Below, one piece after another: positions 15,529-21,842 of a stretch of 33,450 bases of DNA. Where the stretch lies: the IMG/VR virus record IMGVR_UViG_3300033064_002919, positions 1 through 33,450 of that record; one strand, given 5' to 3'. Under the pieces are notes generated by a model. That model did no database searches, was not told the origin of the DNA, and saw nothing but the letters and a program-made list of their open reading frames with translations. The position numbers and the translations under genes were made by a program. Numbering within the stretch: position 1 is the stretch's first letter; each line of letters opens with the position of its first letter. This stretch comes from a virus.

Positions 15529-15548
15529 ACGACGAACAAGTTCGTCGT
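15529..15548. promoter_or_regulatory. Perfect 9-bp inverted repeat
   Basis: ACGACGAAC and GTTCGTCGT are separated by AA, giving a 20-nt near-perfect palindrome about 52 nt before the first early gene. The two-base centre is too tight for a comfortable RNA loop, which favours binding by a dimeric protein. No similar site is seen at the other control regions. Confidence 0.5.
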
Positions 15549-15600
15549 ACTGCATGCGTTGTTCGAGCATCTTCGCTCTTATCAATAGATTGGATACGTA

Positions 15601-15840
15601 ATGACCATCGCTAACACACTGGGCCGTGCCATTGGTGCTACCGCCGCATACACCGCTCACGCAGCTGCCGTGAGCATCAAGTCGACCGGCCGCTTCGGCG
15701 TCGACCTGATCGACGGCACCACCGAGGGCTACGCAGACCACTCTGCGCGCCTCGCCGCCCAGCGCGAGCTGGCCTACGGCGCCGCCGGCAAGCCCAAGTC
15801 CATCGCCATCGCTGTCAAGCGCAAGGCAGCCACCGCCTGA
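15601..15840 (+). CDS. First early protein, 79 aa, unknown
   Basis: ATG 15601 has only GGA about 7 nt upstream. The product begins MTIANTLGRAIGATAAYTAH, continues ISKSTGRFG-like VSIKSTGRFGVDLIDGTTEG and ends with a basic tail (KRKAATA). The Ala/Gly-rich helical N-terminus could touch a membrane. Similar short proteins with 'TGRFG' and 'GYADH' motifs are recalled from other phages, but no function is known to me. It is a single gene closed by its own terminator at 15846-15870, so it may be produced at high level immediately after infection. Confidence 0.65.
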   Translation: MTIANTLGRAIGATAAYTAHAAAVSIKSTGRFGVDLIDGTTEGYADHSARLAAQRELAYGAAGKPKSIAIAVKRKAATA

Positions 15841-15845
15841 TCACC

Positions 15846-15870
15846 GCGCCCGGGCAACCGGGTGCTTTTT
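15846..15870 (+). terminator. Rho-independent terminator after first early gene
   Basis: GCGCCCGG / CCGGGTGC form an 8-bp stem with one G-U pair around a GCAA tetraloop, followed by five T residues. It begins 5 nt after the TGA stop. Downstream early genes would need read-through, antitermination or a separate promoter. Confidence 0.85.
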
Positions 15871-15922
15871 CGTCCCGTGGTTATGCACCAAGGGCATTTT
15901 TCATTCTTGTTTGGAGATCGCT

Positions 15923-16204
15923 ATGAACACCGTTAAAGCTAAACCTGTCGGCTCAATGACCAAAGCCGAGTTGCTCGCCCACATCGCGGGCTTAGATGCC
16001 CGCATTCTCGTCGGCGCAAAGCTGGTGCGCGACCTGCGCACCGAGCTCGCCATGGTCAACCAGCCAGCGCTGGTGTACACGCAGGCCGCGCCTGCTGCGC
16101 ACAAGGCGTACTACGACTACGTCCGGGCACAACGCACCGCGTGCAAGGCCGCCGGCCAGCGCGTCGTGTCGTACCAGACGTTCGCGCAGTGGTCTGCGCA
16201 TTAA
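15923..16204 (+). CDS. Small early protein, 93 aa, unknown
   Basis: ATG 15923 is chosen because GGAG lies 6 nt upstream; an in-frame TTG at 15911 would place the ribosome site inside the gene. The product begins MNTVKAKPVGSMTKAELLAH, then helical IAGLDARILVGAKLVRDLRT, and ends with a Tyr/Arg-rich stretch (KAYYDYVRAQRTACKAAGQR) that could bind nucleic acid or protein. No family is recognised. It lies in the cassette of small genes separated by hairpins that opens the early arm. Confidence 0.6.
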   Translation: MNTVKAKPVGSMTKAELLAHIAGLDARILVGAKLVRDLRTELAMVNQPALVYTQAAPAAHKAYYDYVRAQRTACKAAGQRVVSYQTFAQWSAH

Positions 16205-16265
16205 ACAACCCAGCAACGGGGCCAGCGGTGACGCTGACTCCGTGCTATTAAATTAGGAGCATCGA

Positions 16266-16577
16266 ATGATCGACGCAGTTTTGCTTTTTGGGCTGATCAA
16301 CATTGTCTTCGAGATGGTGTTGCTCAGCATGCTGCCGGTTAAGTTCCGGCTGAAGTTGCTTGGCACGCATCAATTGCAGCTCGTGCTGCATGTGCTGTTC
16401 CTCGTCGCCAACCTGCTGGTGCACTGGGGAACACTGGTGGGCACGATGTCCTCGATTCTTGCGTTCTGCGCATCAATCGTCTCCGTTCGCATCGCCCAGA
16501 TGCTGTTCGGAAAAATCGAGGGCGGGCGGTACTACACCGTCGGCCTCATTAAATACAAAGCCGAGGAGTTGACATGA
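16266..16577 (+). CDS. Small membrane protein, 103 aa, three predicted TM segments
   Basis: AGGAG lies 7 nt before ATG 16266. Three hydrophobic stretches are visible: about 1-22 (AVLLFGLINIVFEMVLLSML), about 37-60 (LQLVLHVLFLVANLLV) and about 60-82 (MSSILAFCASIV). A basic loop (KFRLKLLGTH) sits between the first two, and the short C-terminal tail is charged (KIEGGRYYTVGLIKYKAEEL). The size and topology overlap with holins, but it lies in the early arm with no endolysin nearby, so a role in taking over the host membrane is equally possible. Its stop overlaps the start of a 29-aa membrane peptide. Confidence 0.65.
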   Translation: MIDAVLLFGLINIVFEMVLLSMLPVKFRLKLLGTHQLQLVLHVLFLVANLLVHWGTLVGTMSSILAFCASIVSVRIAQMLFGKIEGGRYYTVGLIKYKAEELT

Positions 16578-16663
16578 GTGAACGAATGATCGACGTGCTG
16601 TACGCCGTCGCAACCGTACTCATCACAGCCGGTGTCGGCGTGATGCTGGCGTGGAGGGGTTGA
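16574..16663 (+). CDS. Single-pass membrane peptide, 29 aa
   Basis: ATG 16574 overlaps the stop of the membrane protein gene as ATGA, and the frame ends at TGA 16661, three bases before the next ATG. After a short polar start (MSERMID) the remainder is one hydrophobic helix (VLYAVATVLITAGVGVMLAW) ending RG. The exact fit between two genes and the coupled start make it likely to be translated. It may be a partner of the larger membrane protein, like small regulatory or holin-type peptides; unproven. Confidence 0.55.
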   Translation: MSERMIDVLYAVATVLITAGVGVMLAWRG

Positions 16664-16665
16664 AC

Positions 16666-16935
16666 ATGGCACGCATTTACATGGTCTGCCACGTTCTGGC
16701 CGACGGCAACGCTGGCTTCCCAACTCGCATCTTTGCAATGAAGGAAGACGCGCACAGGTTCTGCGTCGAAGTCAAAAAGACCAGCAGTCGCGTGTACATC
16801 GTGCATGACTGCATCGTCATACCTGACAAAAGCCGTGACCTCGCCCACGAAGCTGACATGCGCGCGATGCGCAAAGAGCAGCTCGAAGCTGACTTCGCTG
16901 ACGACCCAGAGTTCGACTGTGATTTCAGCTACTGA
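16666..16935 (+). CDS. Small early protein, 89 aa, unknown
   Basis: ATG 16666 follows GGAGGGG by about 6 nt, one of the best ribosome sites in the window. The product starts MARIYMVCHVLADGNAGFPT, has an alternating alpha/beta look (RIFAMKEDAHRFCVEVKK, SRVYIVHDCIVI) and ends strongly acidic (DFADDPEFDCDF). An acidic small early protein could mimic DNA or bind a host enzyme, but nothing specific shows it. A stable hairpin follows the stop. Confidence 0.6.
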   Translation: MARIYMVCHVLADGNAGFPTRIFAMKEDAHRFCVEVKKTSSRVYIVHDCIVIPDKSRDLAHEADMRAMRKEQLEADFADDPEFDCDFSY

Positions 16936-16944
16936 CTGAAGACA

Positions 16945-16979
16945 ACGCCCGGCAAGCCGGGCGTACTGCATTCGTTTTT
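16945..16979 (+). terminator. Hairpin with delayed T run, probable weak terminator
   Basis: A 9-bp perfect inverted repeat (ACGCCCGGC and GCCGGGCGT around AA, 16945-16964) is followed 11 nt later by TTTTT. The gap between stem and T run makes it weaker than the terminators at 15846 and 18584; it may instead protect or process mRNA. Confidence 0.5.
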
Positions 16980-17010
16980 GGGCATGTCGCCCGTTTACAT
17001 AGGATTTTCA

Positions 17011-17268
17011 ATGACGCACACCATCGCTATCAAGCGCTTGCCCTACATGGGCATCCCTGTTGACTCCAAAGTCAAGCGCGCTGTCCAGCCATCGCTGGAG
17101 ATCCCATTCTCCGCCCTGCACGAGTACGAGCTCGAGCAAGTCGAGGCTCGGCTGCAGGTCAGCACCGATCCGTTCGACGTCCTCGCGGGGAAAGTCGAAC
17201 ACCTTGCACAGCTGCTGGGCTGTTCCGAAGCGCAGGCCGAACGCGTGCTCTTTGCACGCCTCAAATGA
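17011..17268 (+). CDS. Small early protein, 85 aa, unknown
   Basis: ATG 17011 has AGGA 7 nt upstream; an earlier in-frame Met lies in the hairpin-rich leader and is rejected. The product begins MTHTIAIKRLPYMGIPVDSK, then helical FSALHEYELEQVEARLQVST and VLAGKVEHLAQLLGCSEAQA. The last part reads like a small helical bundle. Its stop overlaps a possible ATG for the next gene (ATGA). No family recognised. Confidence 0.6.
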   Translation: MTHTIAIKRLPYMGIPVDSKVKRAVQPSLEIPFSALHEYELEQVEARLQVSTDPFDVLAGKVEHLAQLLGCSEAQAERVLFARLK

Positions 17269-17540
17269 TCCGCAGCCGCGACGACGAGCAGCGCCACATC
17301 TGGCGCTGCATGAATGCACCGCTGCTCACAACAGCGTTTGTTGTGCCCTACCAAATAGAAAGGTATCCCGTGACATTGCTCCCAAAACCGCTGGAACCCA
17401 AAAAGATGACCTACGACGAAGCCTACGAGCTGGCCTACGAGCAAGCCTGCGAGTCGGACAGCCCCAACTCGCCTGACTTTGATCAGCTCGTCGACATCTT
17501 CATCGACATGTTGTGCATCAAACACAACATCGAGGCCTGA
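17265..17540 (+). CDS. Small acidic early protein, 91 aa (or 56 aa from GTG 17370)
   Basis: Two starts are possible. ATG 17265 overlaps the preceding stop (ATGA). GTG 17370 has GAAAGG about 6 nt upstream and begins at the part that looks like a folded protein (VTLLPKPLEPKKMTYDEAYE). The intervening DNA holds a perfect GCGCCA/TGGCGC hairpin (17293-17308 region), which would suit a leader. The conserved-looking core is an acidic helix pair (LAYEQACESD, DFDQLVDIFIDMLC). Function unknown. Confidence 0.5.
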   Translation: MIRSRDDEQRHIWRCMNAPLLTTAFVVPYQIERYPVTLLPKPLEPKKMTYDEAYELAYEQACESDSPNSPDFDQLVDIFIDMLCIKHNIEA

Positions 17541-17551
17541 AAGCATCACTG

Positions 17552-17589
17552 GCTGTCTCGCATGCGGGACAGCTGGGGAATCTTTCCCA
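17552..17589 (+). other. Two adjacent hairpins between early genes
   Basis: GCTGTCTCG.. / ..CGGGACAGC (17552-17573) pairs over 8 bp including one G-U, and TGGGGAATCTTTCCCA (17574-17589) pairs over 6-7 bp. There is no clean T run after either. Together they lie between a stop and the ribosome site of the 320-aa gene, so they may act in mRNA stability, processing or partial termination. Confidence 0.45.
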
Positions 17590-17613
17590 CAACAACCAAA
17601 CTGAAAGCAAATC

Positions 17614-18576
17614 ATGGCTAAAACCCACACCGCACCTGTCATCTCCCCATCTTCGTTCGACCTCCCGCTGTACATCAGCGAGATCCCGCAAGTCGACCTC
17701 GCTGCTGCGCTGATGCGCAATCTGGCCGGCGCAGCTGACTTCGCCATCGTCAACGCTGCACGCAGCCTGTTCAAAGGCGTGCGTCAGGAAATCTGGCTCG
17801 GCGACTGCTCGCTGGACACGCTGGCTGACCTAAACAGCGCACTAAACGAGCAATCGTTCGCCGAGGACAGCTTCAAAGCTGCCGGCTCCAGCAACATTGG
17901 CAACATCGAGACGATCAAGAACTTGTGGCCGCTCCGCGAAAGGTGGATCGAGCAAGCTCGTGACCTCACCTCACTCACCGTGAACTGGGAAGGCACGATC
18001 AACAAATTCGAGCCCAAAGACATCGAGGAGCAAATCTGCGAGCCAGAGGTCAACACCAGCAAAAAGACCATCGGACGCATCGTCAAGCAAGTCAACCGCA
18101 AGGCAGAGGAGCTGGACATCGACGAAGAAGACAAGGCTCGTACGCTGAAAAACCGTCTCGCACGGGAAGACGTCAACAACGCCAACATGATTTGCAACTT
18201 GAAAGCAACGTCGCAAGGCGTGCTGCACATGCTGTACGCAGCGATCAGGATCGACAACGAGGAAGTTGTCACCGAGATCAACGGTGCACGCAAAAGTAAG
18301 GAAAACGACTGCCACCGCGTGGCTCACGTTGCTGGCGAGCCAGACTTCCACCTGCTGCCGTACAACCTGCGCTTCAAGCTGATCAGCGAGACGATCAAGC
18401 ACACCGAGCTTCAAGCCGAGTGGGCCTGCAAAAACTCGCGCATGAGCGAAGACGAGTTCGACACGTTCGACATGCTTTGCAGCAAGTCGATGAAAGCACT
18501 GCGCAGCGTGATCAGCAGCCCACAGTTCCGCACAGCACTGGCCCAGCTTGAGGCCAGCGACGCAATGACCGGCTAA
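17614..18576 (+). CDS. Large early protein, 320 aa, unknown function
   Basis: GAAAG lies 6 nt before ATG 17614. The protein is mainly helical. It begins MAKTHTAPVISPSSFDLPLY, then DLAAALMRNLAGAADFAIVN. A charged middle (TIGRIVKQVNRKAEELDIDE, EDKARTLKNRLAREDVNNAN) could be a coiled coil. The C-terminal half (GVLHMLYAAIRIDNEEVVTE, RFKLISETIKHTELQAEWAC) is also helical. No nuclease, ATPase or DNA-binding motif is evident. It is the last and largest gene of the leading early cassette and is followed by a strong terminator, so it forms its own expression unit just before the origin-like region. A host-takeover role is possible but unsupported. Confidence 0.7.
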   Translation: MAKTHTAPVISPSSFDLPLYISEIPQVDLAAALMRNLAGAADFAIVNAARSLFKGVRQEIWLGDCSLDTLADLNSALNEQSFAEDSFKAAGSSNIGNIETIKNLWPLRERWIEQARDLTSLTVNWEGTINKFEPKDIEEQICEPEVNTSKKTIGRIVKQVNRKAEELDIDEEDKARTLKNRLAREDVNNANMICNLKATSQGVLHMLYAAIRIDNEEVVTEINGARKSKENDCHRVAHVAGEPDFHLLPYNLRFKLISETIKHTELQAEWACKNSRMSEDEFDTFDMLCSKSMKALRSVISSPQFRTALAQLEASDAMTG

Positions 18577-18583
18577 TCACACA

Positions 18584-18618
18584 CCAGACCGGCTGCTCAG
18601 GCAGCTGGTCTGGTTGTT
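18584..18618 (+). terminator. Strong 13-bp hairpin terminator
   Basis: CCAGACCGGCTGC and GCAGCTGGTCTGG pair over 13 positions with one G-U around a TCAG loop (18584-18613), followed by TTGTT. It begins 8 nt after the stop of the 320-aa gene. The T run is short and broken, but the stem is the longest in the window. Confidence 0.7.
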
Positions 18619-18692
18619 CAGCATTCGGCCACTTTATGGGCCTGCCAAACATCCATTCCATACGCGCCAACCTCTCTCTCTATATATTTATT

Positions 18693-18710
18693 TATCTATC
18701 TATCTATCTA
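18693..18710. repeat. Short tandem repeat (TATC)4
   Basis: Four exact TATC units plus TA follow TATATATTTATT, in otherwise GC-rich DNA. It is non-coding. It could be a duplex-unwinding element, iterons for an initiator, or simply a slippage product. Confidence 0.8.
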
Positions 18711-18818
18711 TTACTATTATTCTTAGACTTTAATAAGATTGGAATGGAATATAGTAATGAATAAATAGAGAACTCTCCTCTGAAGATGTGTTTTTGGGCT
18801 CTTACGTTCTGTCGAGGC

Positions 18819-18829
18819 TCTAAGTTAGA
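18819..18829. promoter_or_regulatory. Palindromic operator-like site TCTAAGTTAGA
   Basis: A perfect 11-bp dyad 43 nt before the primase-helicase ATG. With flanks it reads CTCTAAGTTAGAAT, identical over 14 nt to the minus-strand site before the terminase arm. TAGAAT at 18826-18831 could be a -10 box, but no -35 is seen 17 nt upstream. Confidence 0.6.
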
Positions 18830-18872
18830 ATTCGTCTTCACCCCCGCAGAAAACCTTGAAGGCACCTTTTCC

Positions 18873-21260
18873 ATGAAATTGTCGTTCCTGAATGCCCCCG
18901 TGCCGCTCACCAAGAGCTACACCAAGCTGCCTGATGGCAGCATCGAAAAGTCCTCATACCCCAACGTCTGGGAAGTCACCAGCATCGCCGAAGACTGCCC
19001 CACCCTCGCCGCCATGGAAAAACTGATCACCAAGCACGCCGCTCTCGGCAACTGTTTGTTGAAGGGCCTGGTGCAGCGTCCGCTCACGTCCGAGTCACGT
19101 AAGGGCTCAACCGACCGCAACGCAGCGACCGACTGGCTCTGTCTGGACATCGACGGCATCGAGCCCGTGTTCACCAGCAAGCTCGATGACGGCACCATCA
19201 CATCCGTCAAAGTCACACCCGACACCATCATGGACGCGATGGGCCTGGCTGACGTGAGCTACATCCTGCAATGGTCGGGCTCCATGAACATCACCAGCAC
19301 CGCCTTGCGCTGCCACATCTTCGTGATGCTGACCAAGCCTGTCAGTGCCCCGCTCGTCAAGCAGTGGCTGATCCAGAAAAACCACGAAGTCACCATCCTG
19401 CGTCATCACCAAGCGCTGACCAAGACCGGCAACTCCCTCACCTGGGGCCTGGACGTCACTGCCTGCCAAAGCGATAAGCTCATATACATAGCACCGCCGG
19501 TGCTCAAAGGCATCAAGAACCCGCTGGGAAAAATCCCCCGCATCTCGCTGATCGCCAAAGCCAAGCCCAGCTACGACCTGAGCAGCCAGATCAACTCCAC
19601 TGCCCAGAACCGAGCACTGACCGACACACGCGTGCTAGCTCTGCGCGACCAGGCTGGCCTGCCCAAGCGCAAGCTGACCTACAAAACGGTCGGCGCCCAC
19701 GAAATTTTGATCAAGCCCGATACGTGCATCGCCACGGAGACCAAACAAGACCGCGGCTTCGTCTACTTCAACCTTAACGGAGGAGACAGCTGGGCCTACT
19801 ACCACCCGGAGGACAACCCTGACTACATCCACAACTTCAAAGGAGAGCCGGTCTACCTGACCAAAGAGCTGCTGCCCGACTACTGGGCCAGCTTGCAAAG
19901 CGCGGGCCACCGCGTCACCAGCAGCGGTTTGACCTACCTGGCGTTCTGCGACCGGTTGACCGGCACGTACTGGAAAGGCACATACGACGCCACCCAGGAC
20001 CTGCTGGACATCACGATTGCCAAGACGCTGGTCATCCTCAAAGACTACGCTAAAGAAAACGGCATGCCGCTGGGCGACTTCGTCCCCGAGTGGGACATGT
20101 CGTTCGACCCGCAGGACAACGTGCGCGTCGACTTCACCAACAAGACCATCAACACGTTCCAGCTCACGCCGTACATGAAGGCAGTAGCCAAGAAAGTAAC
20201 GGCCTGCCCGCCCGGCATCTTCCGGGTCGTCCACCACGCCCTCGGCGGTGACGCTGACATCACCGAACACTTCATCAACTGGGTGGCCTACATCCTGCAG
20301 GAACGCGACCGCACGCTGACCGCCTGGGTGCTGCACGGCACGCAGGGCACAGGCAAGGGCATCCTGATGAGTCGGATCCTGCGCCCGCTGTTCGGTGCAA
20401 ACCAGACAACTGTGCGCCGCATGGAGGAATTCAAGCAGCCCTACAACAGCTACATGAAGCAGTGCTTCCTGGTTTTTGTCGATGAAGTGCAGACCAAAGC
20501 CCTGATGGACGAGAACGGCATCATGGCCAACATCAAGAACTTCATCACCGAGCCCATCATCACCATCCGGCAGATGTACGCAAGCGCAGTTGAATGCAGG
20601 AACTACACCAACTGGATCTTCGCCTCTAACAAGCCCGACCCGATCCAAATCGACCGGGAAGACCGGCGTACCAACGTCGGGCGTTACCAGCCTGCCAAGC
20701 TGGTCGTCACTGACAAAGACCTGGCCAAGATCGAGAGCGAGCTGCAGGCATTCCACGACTTCCTGCTGGGCTACGCGGTCGACAAGGCCGCTGCAGCCAC
20801 GCCGCTGGAGACTGAGGACCGCGACACGCTGATATCTATTAGTGAGAACGCCATCGACTCAGTGGCCAGCGCGCTGATCGAAGGCGACATGGAATTCTTT
20901 GTCGACCAGCTGCCCACCAGCAACAAGTACCAGAGCAACGCCCTGGCGGCCAGCAAAGTCGAGGACTACCGCCAGGCGCTGCACGACATCTTGCTGCGCA
21001 CCGACGCCCTGACGGGTAAGGTGAATATCCCCCGGGACGAGCTGCGCACGCTGTTCGAGTACACGGTAGGCAAGATTCCCGAATCACCAAACAAGTTCAC
21101 CAGCCTGCTCAAGCACCACCGCATCCACATGAAGAAGGTGTGGGGCGGTGACAAGACCGTCAACGGCACCGCTGTCGAGTTCAAGGACGTCCAGAACTTC
21201 GGCAAATACCTGAACAGCCACTTCCCACAGCTGAAAAAGCTCACGAAAGCCAAACCATGA
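18873..21260 (+). CDS. Primase-polymerase (AEP) / SF3 helicase, NrS-1-like
   Basis: ATG 18873 with GAAGG upstream is chosen over an earlier in-frame Met that would include the operator and 29 unlikely residues. The 795-residue protein has an N-terminal AEP-type primase: LDIDG (D92, D94), RCHIF (H148) and GLDVT (D194) correspond to the DxD, sxH and hD metal/nucleotide motifs. The C-terminal half has an SF3-like helicase with Walker A GTQGTGKG (489-496), Walker B FLVFVDEV (532-539) and an R-rich DREDRRTNV region. It resembles phage NrS-1 polymerase-type and DUF5906 proteins, which prime, can polymerise and unwind DNA. It heads a new transcription unit next to an AT-rich origin candidate and its stop overlaps the NinX-like gene. 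Confidence 0.88.
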   Translation: MKLSFLNAPVPLTKSYTKLPDGSIEKSSYPNVWEVTSIAEDCPTLAAMEKLITKHAALGNCLLKGLVQRPLTSESRKGSTDRNAATDWLCLDIDGIEPVFTSKLDDGTITSVKVTPDTIMDAMGLADVSYILQWSGSMNITSTALRCHIFVMLTKPVSAPLVKQWLIQKNHEVTILRHHQALTKTGNSLTWGLDVTACQSDKLIYIAPPVLKGIKNPLGKIPRISLIAKAKPSYDLSSQINSTAQNRALTDTRVLALRDQAGLPKRKLTYKTVGAHEILIKPDTCIATETKQDRGFVYFNLNGGDSWAYYHPEDNPDYIHNFKGEPVYLTKELLPDYWASLQSAGHRVTSSGLTYLAFCDRLTGTYWKGTYDATQDLLDITIAKTLVILKDYAKENGMPLGDFVPEWDMSFDPQDNVRVDFTNKTINTFQLTPYMKAVAKKVTACPPGIFRVVHHALGGDADITEHFINWVAYILQERDRTLTAWVLHGTQGTGKGILMSRILRPLFGANQTTVRRMEEFKQPYNSYMKQCFLVFVDEVQTKALMDENGIMANIKNFITEPIITIRQMYASAVECRNYTNWIFASNKPDPIQIDREDRRTNVGRYQPAKLVVTDKDLAKIESELQAFHDFLLGYAVDKAAAATPLETEDRDTLISISENAIDSVASALIEGDMEFFVDQLPTSNKYQSNALAASKVEDYRQALHDILLRTDALTGKVNIPRDELRTLFEYTVGKIPESPNKFTSLLKHHRIHMKKVWGGDKTVNGTAVEFKDVQNFGKYLNSHFPQLKKLTKAKP

Positions 21261-21622
21261 AACTCAAAACCTCTGAGCTCACCGACCTGGCCCTTGACTG
21301 GGCGGTAGCAATGACCGAAGGGTATGACGAAAGCTGGCTGCTCCGACAACTTGCCAACCCAAACCCTAAGACTCGCGCAATTATTCGATTTATCGAGGAC
21401 TGGGCCGAAGCTGGGCCGATCATCGAGCGCGAACAGCTCGGCGTTTGGTTTAGCCAAGCCATGGAAGATGAAAACGGCACGCCTCTGCGCACCGCCACCT
21501 GGTATGCAGAAGACCTGATTGGCTTCACAGCAGTCGGCCCCACACCTCTCGTCGCAGCCATGCGCTGCTACGTGGCAAGCAAGCTCGGCGACGAAATCGA
21601 CGTCCCGGAAAAACTGCTGTGA
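21257..21622 (+). CDS. NinX-like protein (DUF2591)
   Basis: The 121-residue sequence has the family signature: MKLKTSELTDLALDWAVA at the start, GPIIEREQLGVWF in the middle and GPTPLVAAMRCYVASKLGDE followed by VPEKLL at the end. This is the phage P22 NinX/DUF2591 family, widespread in phages but without a known activity. Length is normal and all conserved parts are present. The ATG overlaps the primase-helicase stop and the next gene starts by GTG in its stop codon, so it belongs to the replication operon. Confidence 0.8.
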   Translation: MKLKTSELTDLALDWAVAMTEGYDESWLLRQLANPNPKTRAIIRFIEDWAEAGPIIEREQLGVWFSQAMEDENGTPLRTATWYAEDLIGFTAVGPTPLVAAMRCYVASKLGDEIDVPEKLL

Positions 21623-21789
21623 TCCCCAAACCCAACGACTCATTCATGGTCTACCTGCTGCGCTGTAACGGCGCGCTGGAAGAAGTCTTCACAAACAAAG
21701 CGCAAGCCGAAGCCCACATGCGCGCCGTCCGCAAAAACAGCGAACACTGGCGCATCCAAGAAAAACAAACCACGCCACACCAGGCGTAA
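21619..21789 (+). CDS. Small protein, 56 aa, GTG start
   Basis: GTG 21619 overlaps the NinX-like stop as GTGA, a junction type used repeatedly in this genome. An ATG at 21646 is the alternative (47 aa). The product reads MIPKPNDSFMVYLLRCNGAL then helical EEVFTNKAQAEAHMRAVRKN, with a polar tail. It could be a small alpha/beta protein. It ends 16 nt before the -35 box of the promoter at 21805 and is therefore the last gene of the primase unit unless there is read-through. Confidence 0.55.
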   Translation: MIPKPNDSFMVYLLRCNGALEEVFTNKAQAEAHMRAVRKNSEHWRIQEKQTTPHQA

Positions 21790-21804
21790 ATTGCAAATCT
21801 TTTC

Positions 21805-21833
21805 TTGACACGCAACACACGCTGCAATCTAAT
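21805..21833 (+). promoter_or_regulatory. Sigma70 promoter with TCTAA repeats at -10 and start
   Basis: TTGACA (21805-21810) matches the -35 consensus exactly, the spacer is 17 nt, and TCTAAT (21828-21833) differs from the -10 consensus at one base. Transcription should begin near 21840, only a few bases before ATG 21843. TCTAA occurs at 21828, 21835 and 21846, half of the palindrome found at three other control sites, so the same regulator might act here. Confidence 0.8.
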
Positions 21834-21842
21834 ATCTAACAT

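Larger units (their letters stand above)
15327..15600. promoter_or_regulatory. Divergent control region between virion and early arms
   Basis: No gene is assigned to these 274 bases. They hold the TCTAACTTAGA palindrome plus an extra half-site (15338-15355), two direct copies of TGGCTGGGAAA 24 nt apart (15356-15366 and 15380-15390), an AT-rich tract (15387-15416), a long hairpin (15433-15460) and two dyads (15487-15500, 15529-15548). Both gene arms diverge from it. I do not see a clear sigma70 -35/-10 pair in either direction, so transcription may rely on regulators binding these repeats. Confidence 0.6.
18619..18872. promoter_or_regulatory. AT-rich intergenic region, candidate origin and primase promoter region
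   Basis: This stretch holds no convincing gene. TCCATTCCA (18652-18660) and its exact inverse TGGAATGGA (18740-18748) flank 79 nt of AT-rich sequence that includes CT and TA runs and (TATC)4 (18693-18708). A -10-like TATAGT (18750-18755) lies after TTAGAC (18723-18728), but at 21 nt spacing, so the promoter call is weak. The TCTAAGTTAGA operator follows. Position just before the primase-helicase gene and low melting stability suggest an origin, by inference. Confidence 0.45.

Noticed and set aside
15396-15614. 72-codon plus-strand frame in the divergent control region
   Set aside because: It overlaps the hairpin and two dyads and the start of the first early gene, has poor composition (Arg/Pro/Ser) and no good ribosome site. 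A leader peptide cannot be excluded but is not supported.
16266-16577. Calling the three-segment membrane protein a holin
   Set aside because: No endolysin or spanin is nearby, it lies in the early arm, and many unrelated small phage membrane proteins have this topology.
18672-18713. CT, TA and TATC runs as a CRISPR array
   Set aside because: The unit is only four bases with no spacers; it is a simple tandem repeat.
19635-20756. Minus-strand open frame within the primase-helicase gene
   Set aside because: Fully inside a gene with intact catalytic motifs on the other strand; Val/Asp/Leu/Gly-rich antisense composition is typical of GC-rich coding DNA.
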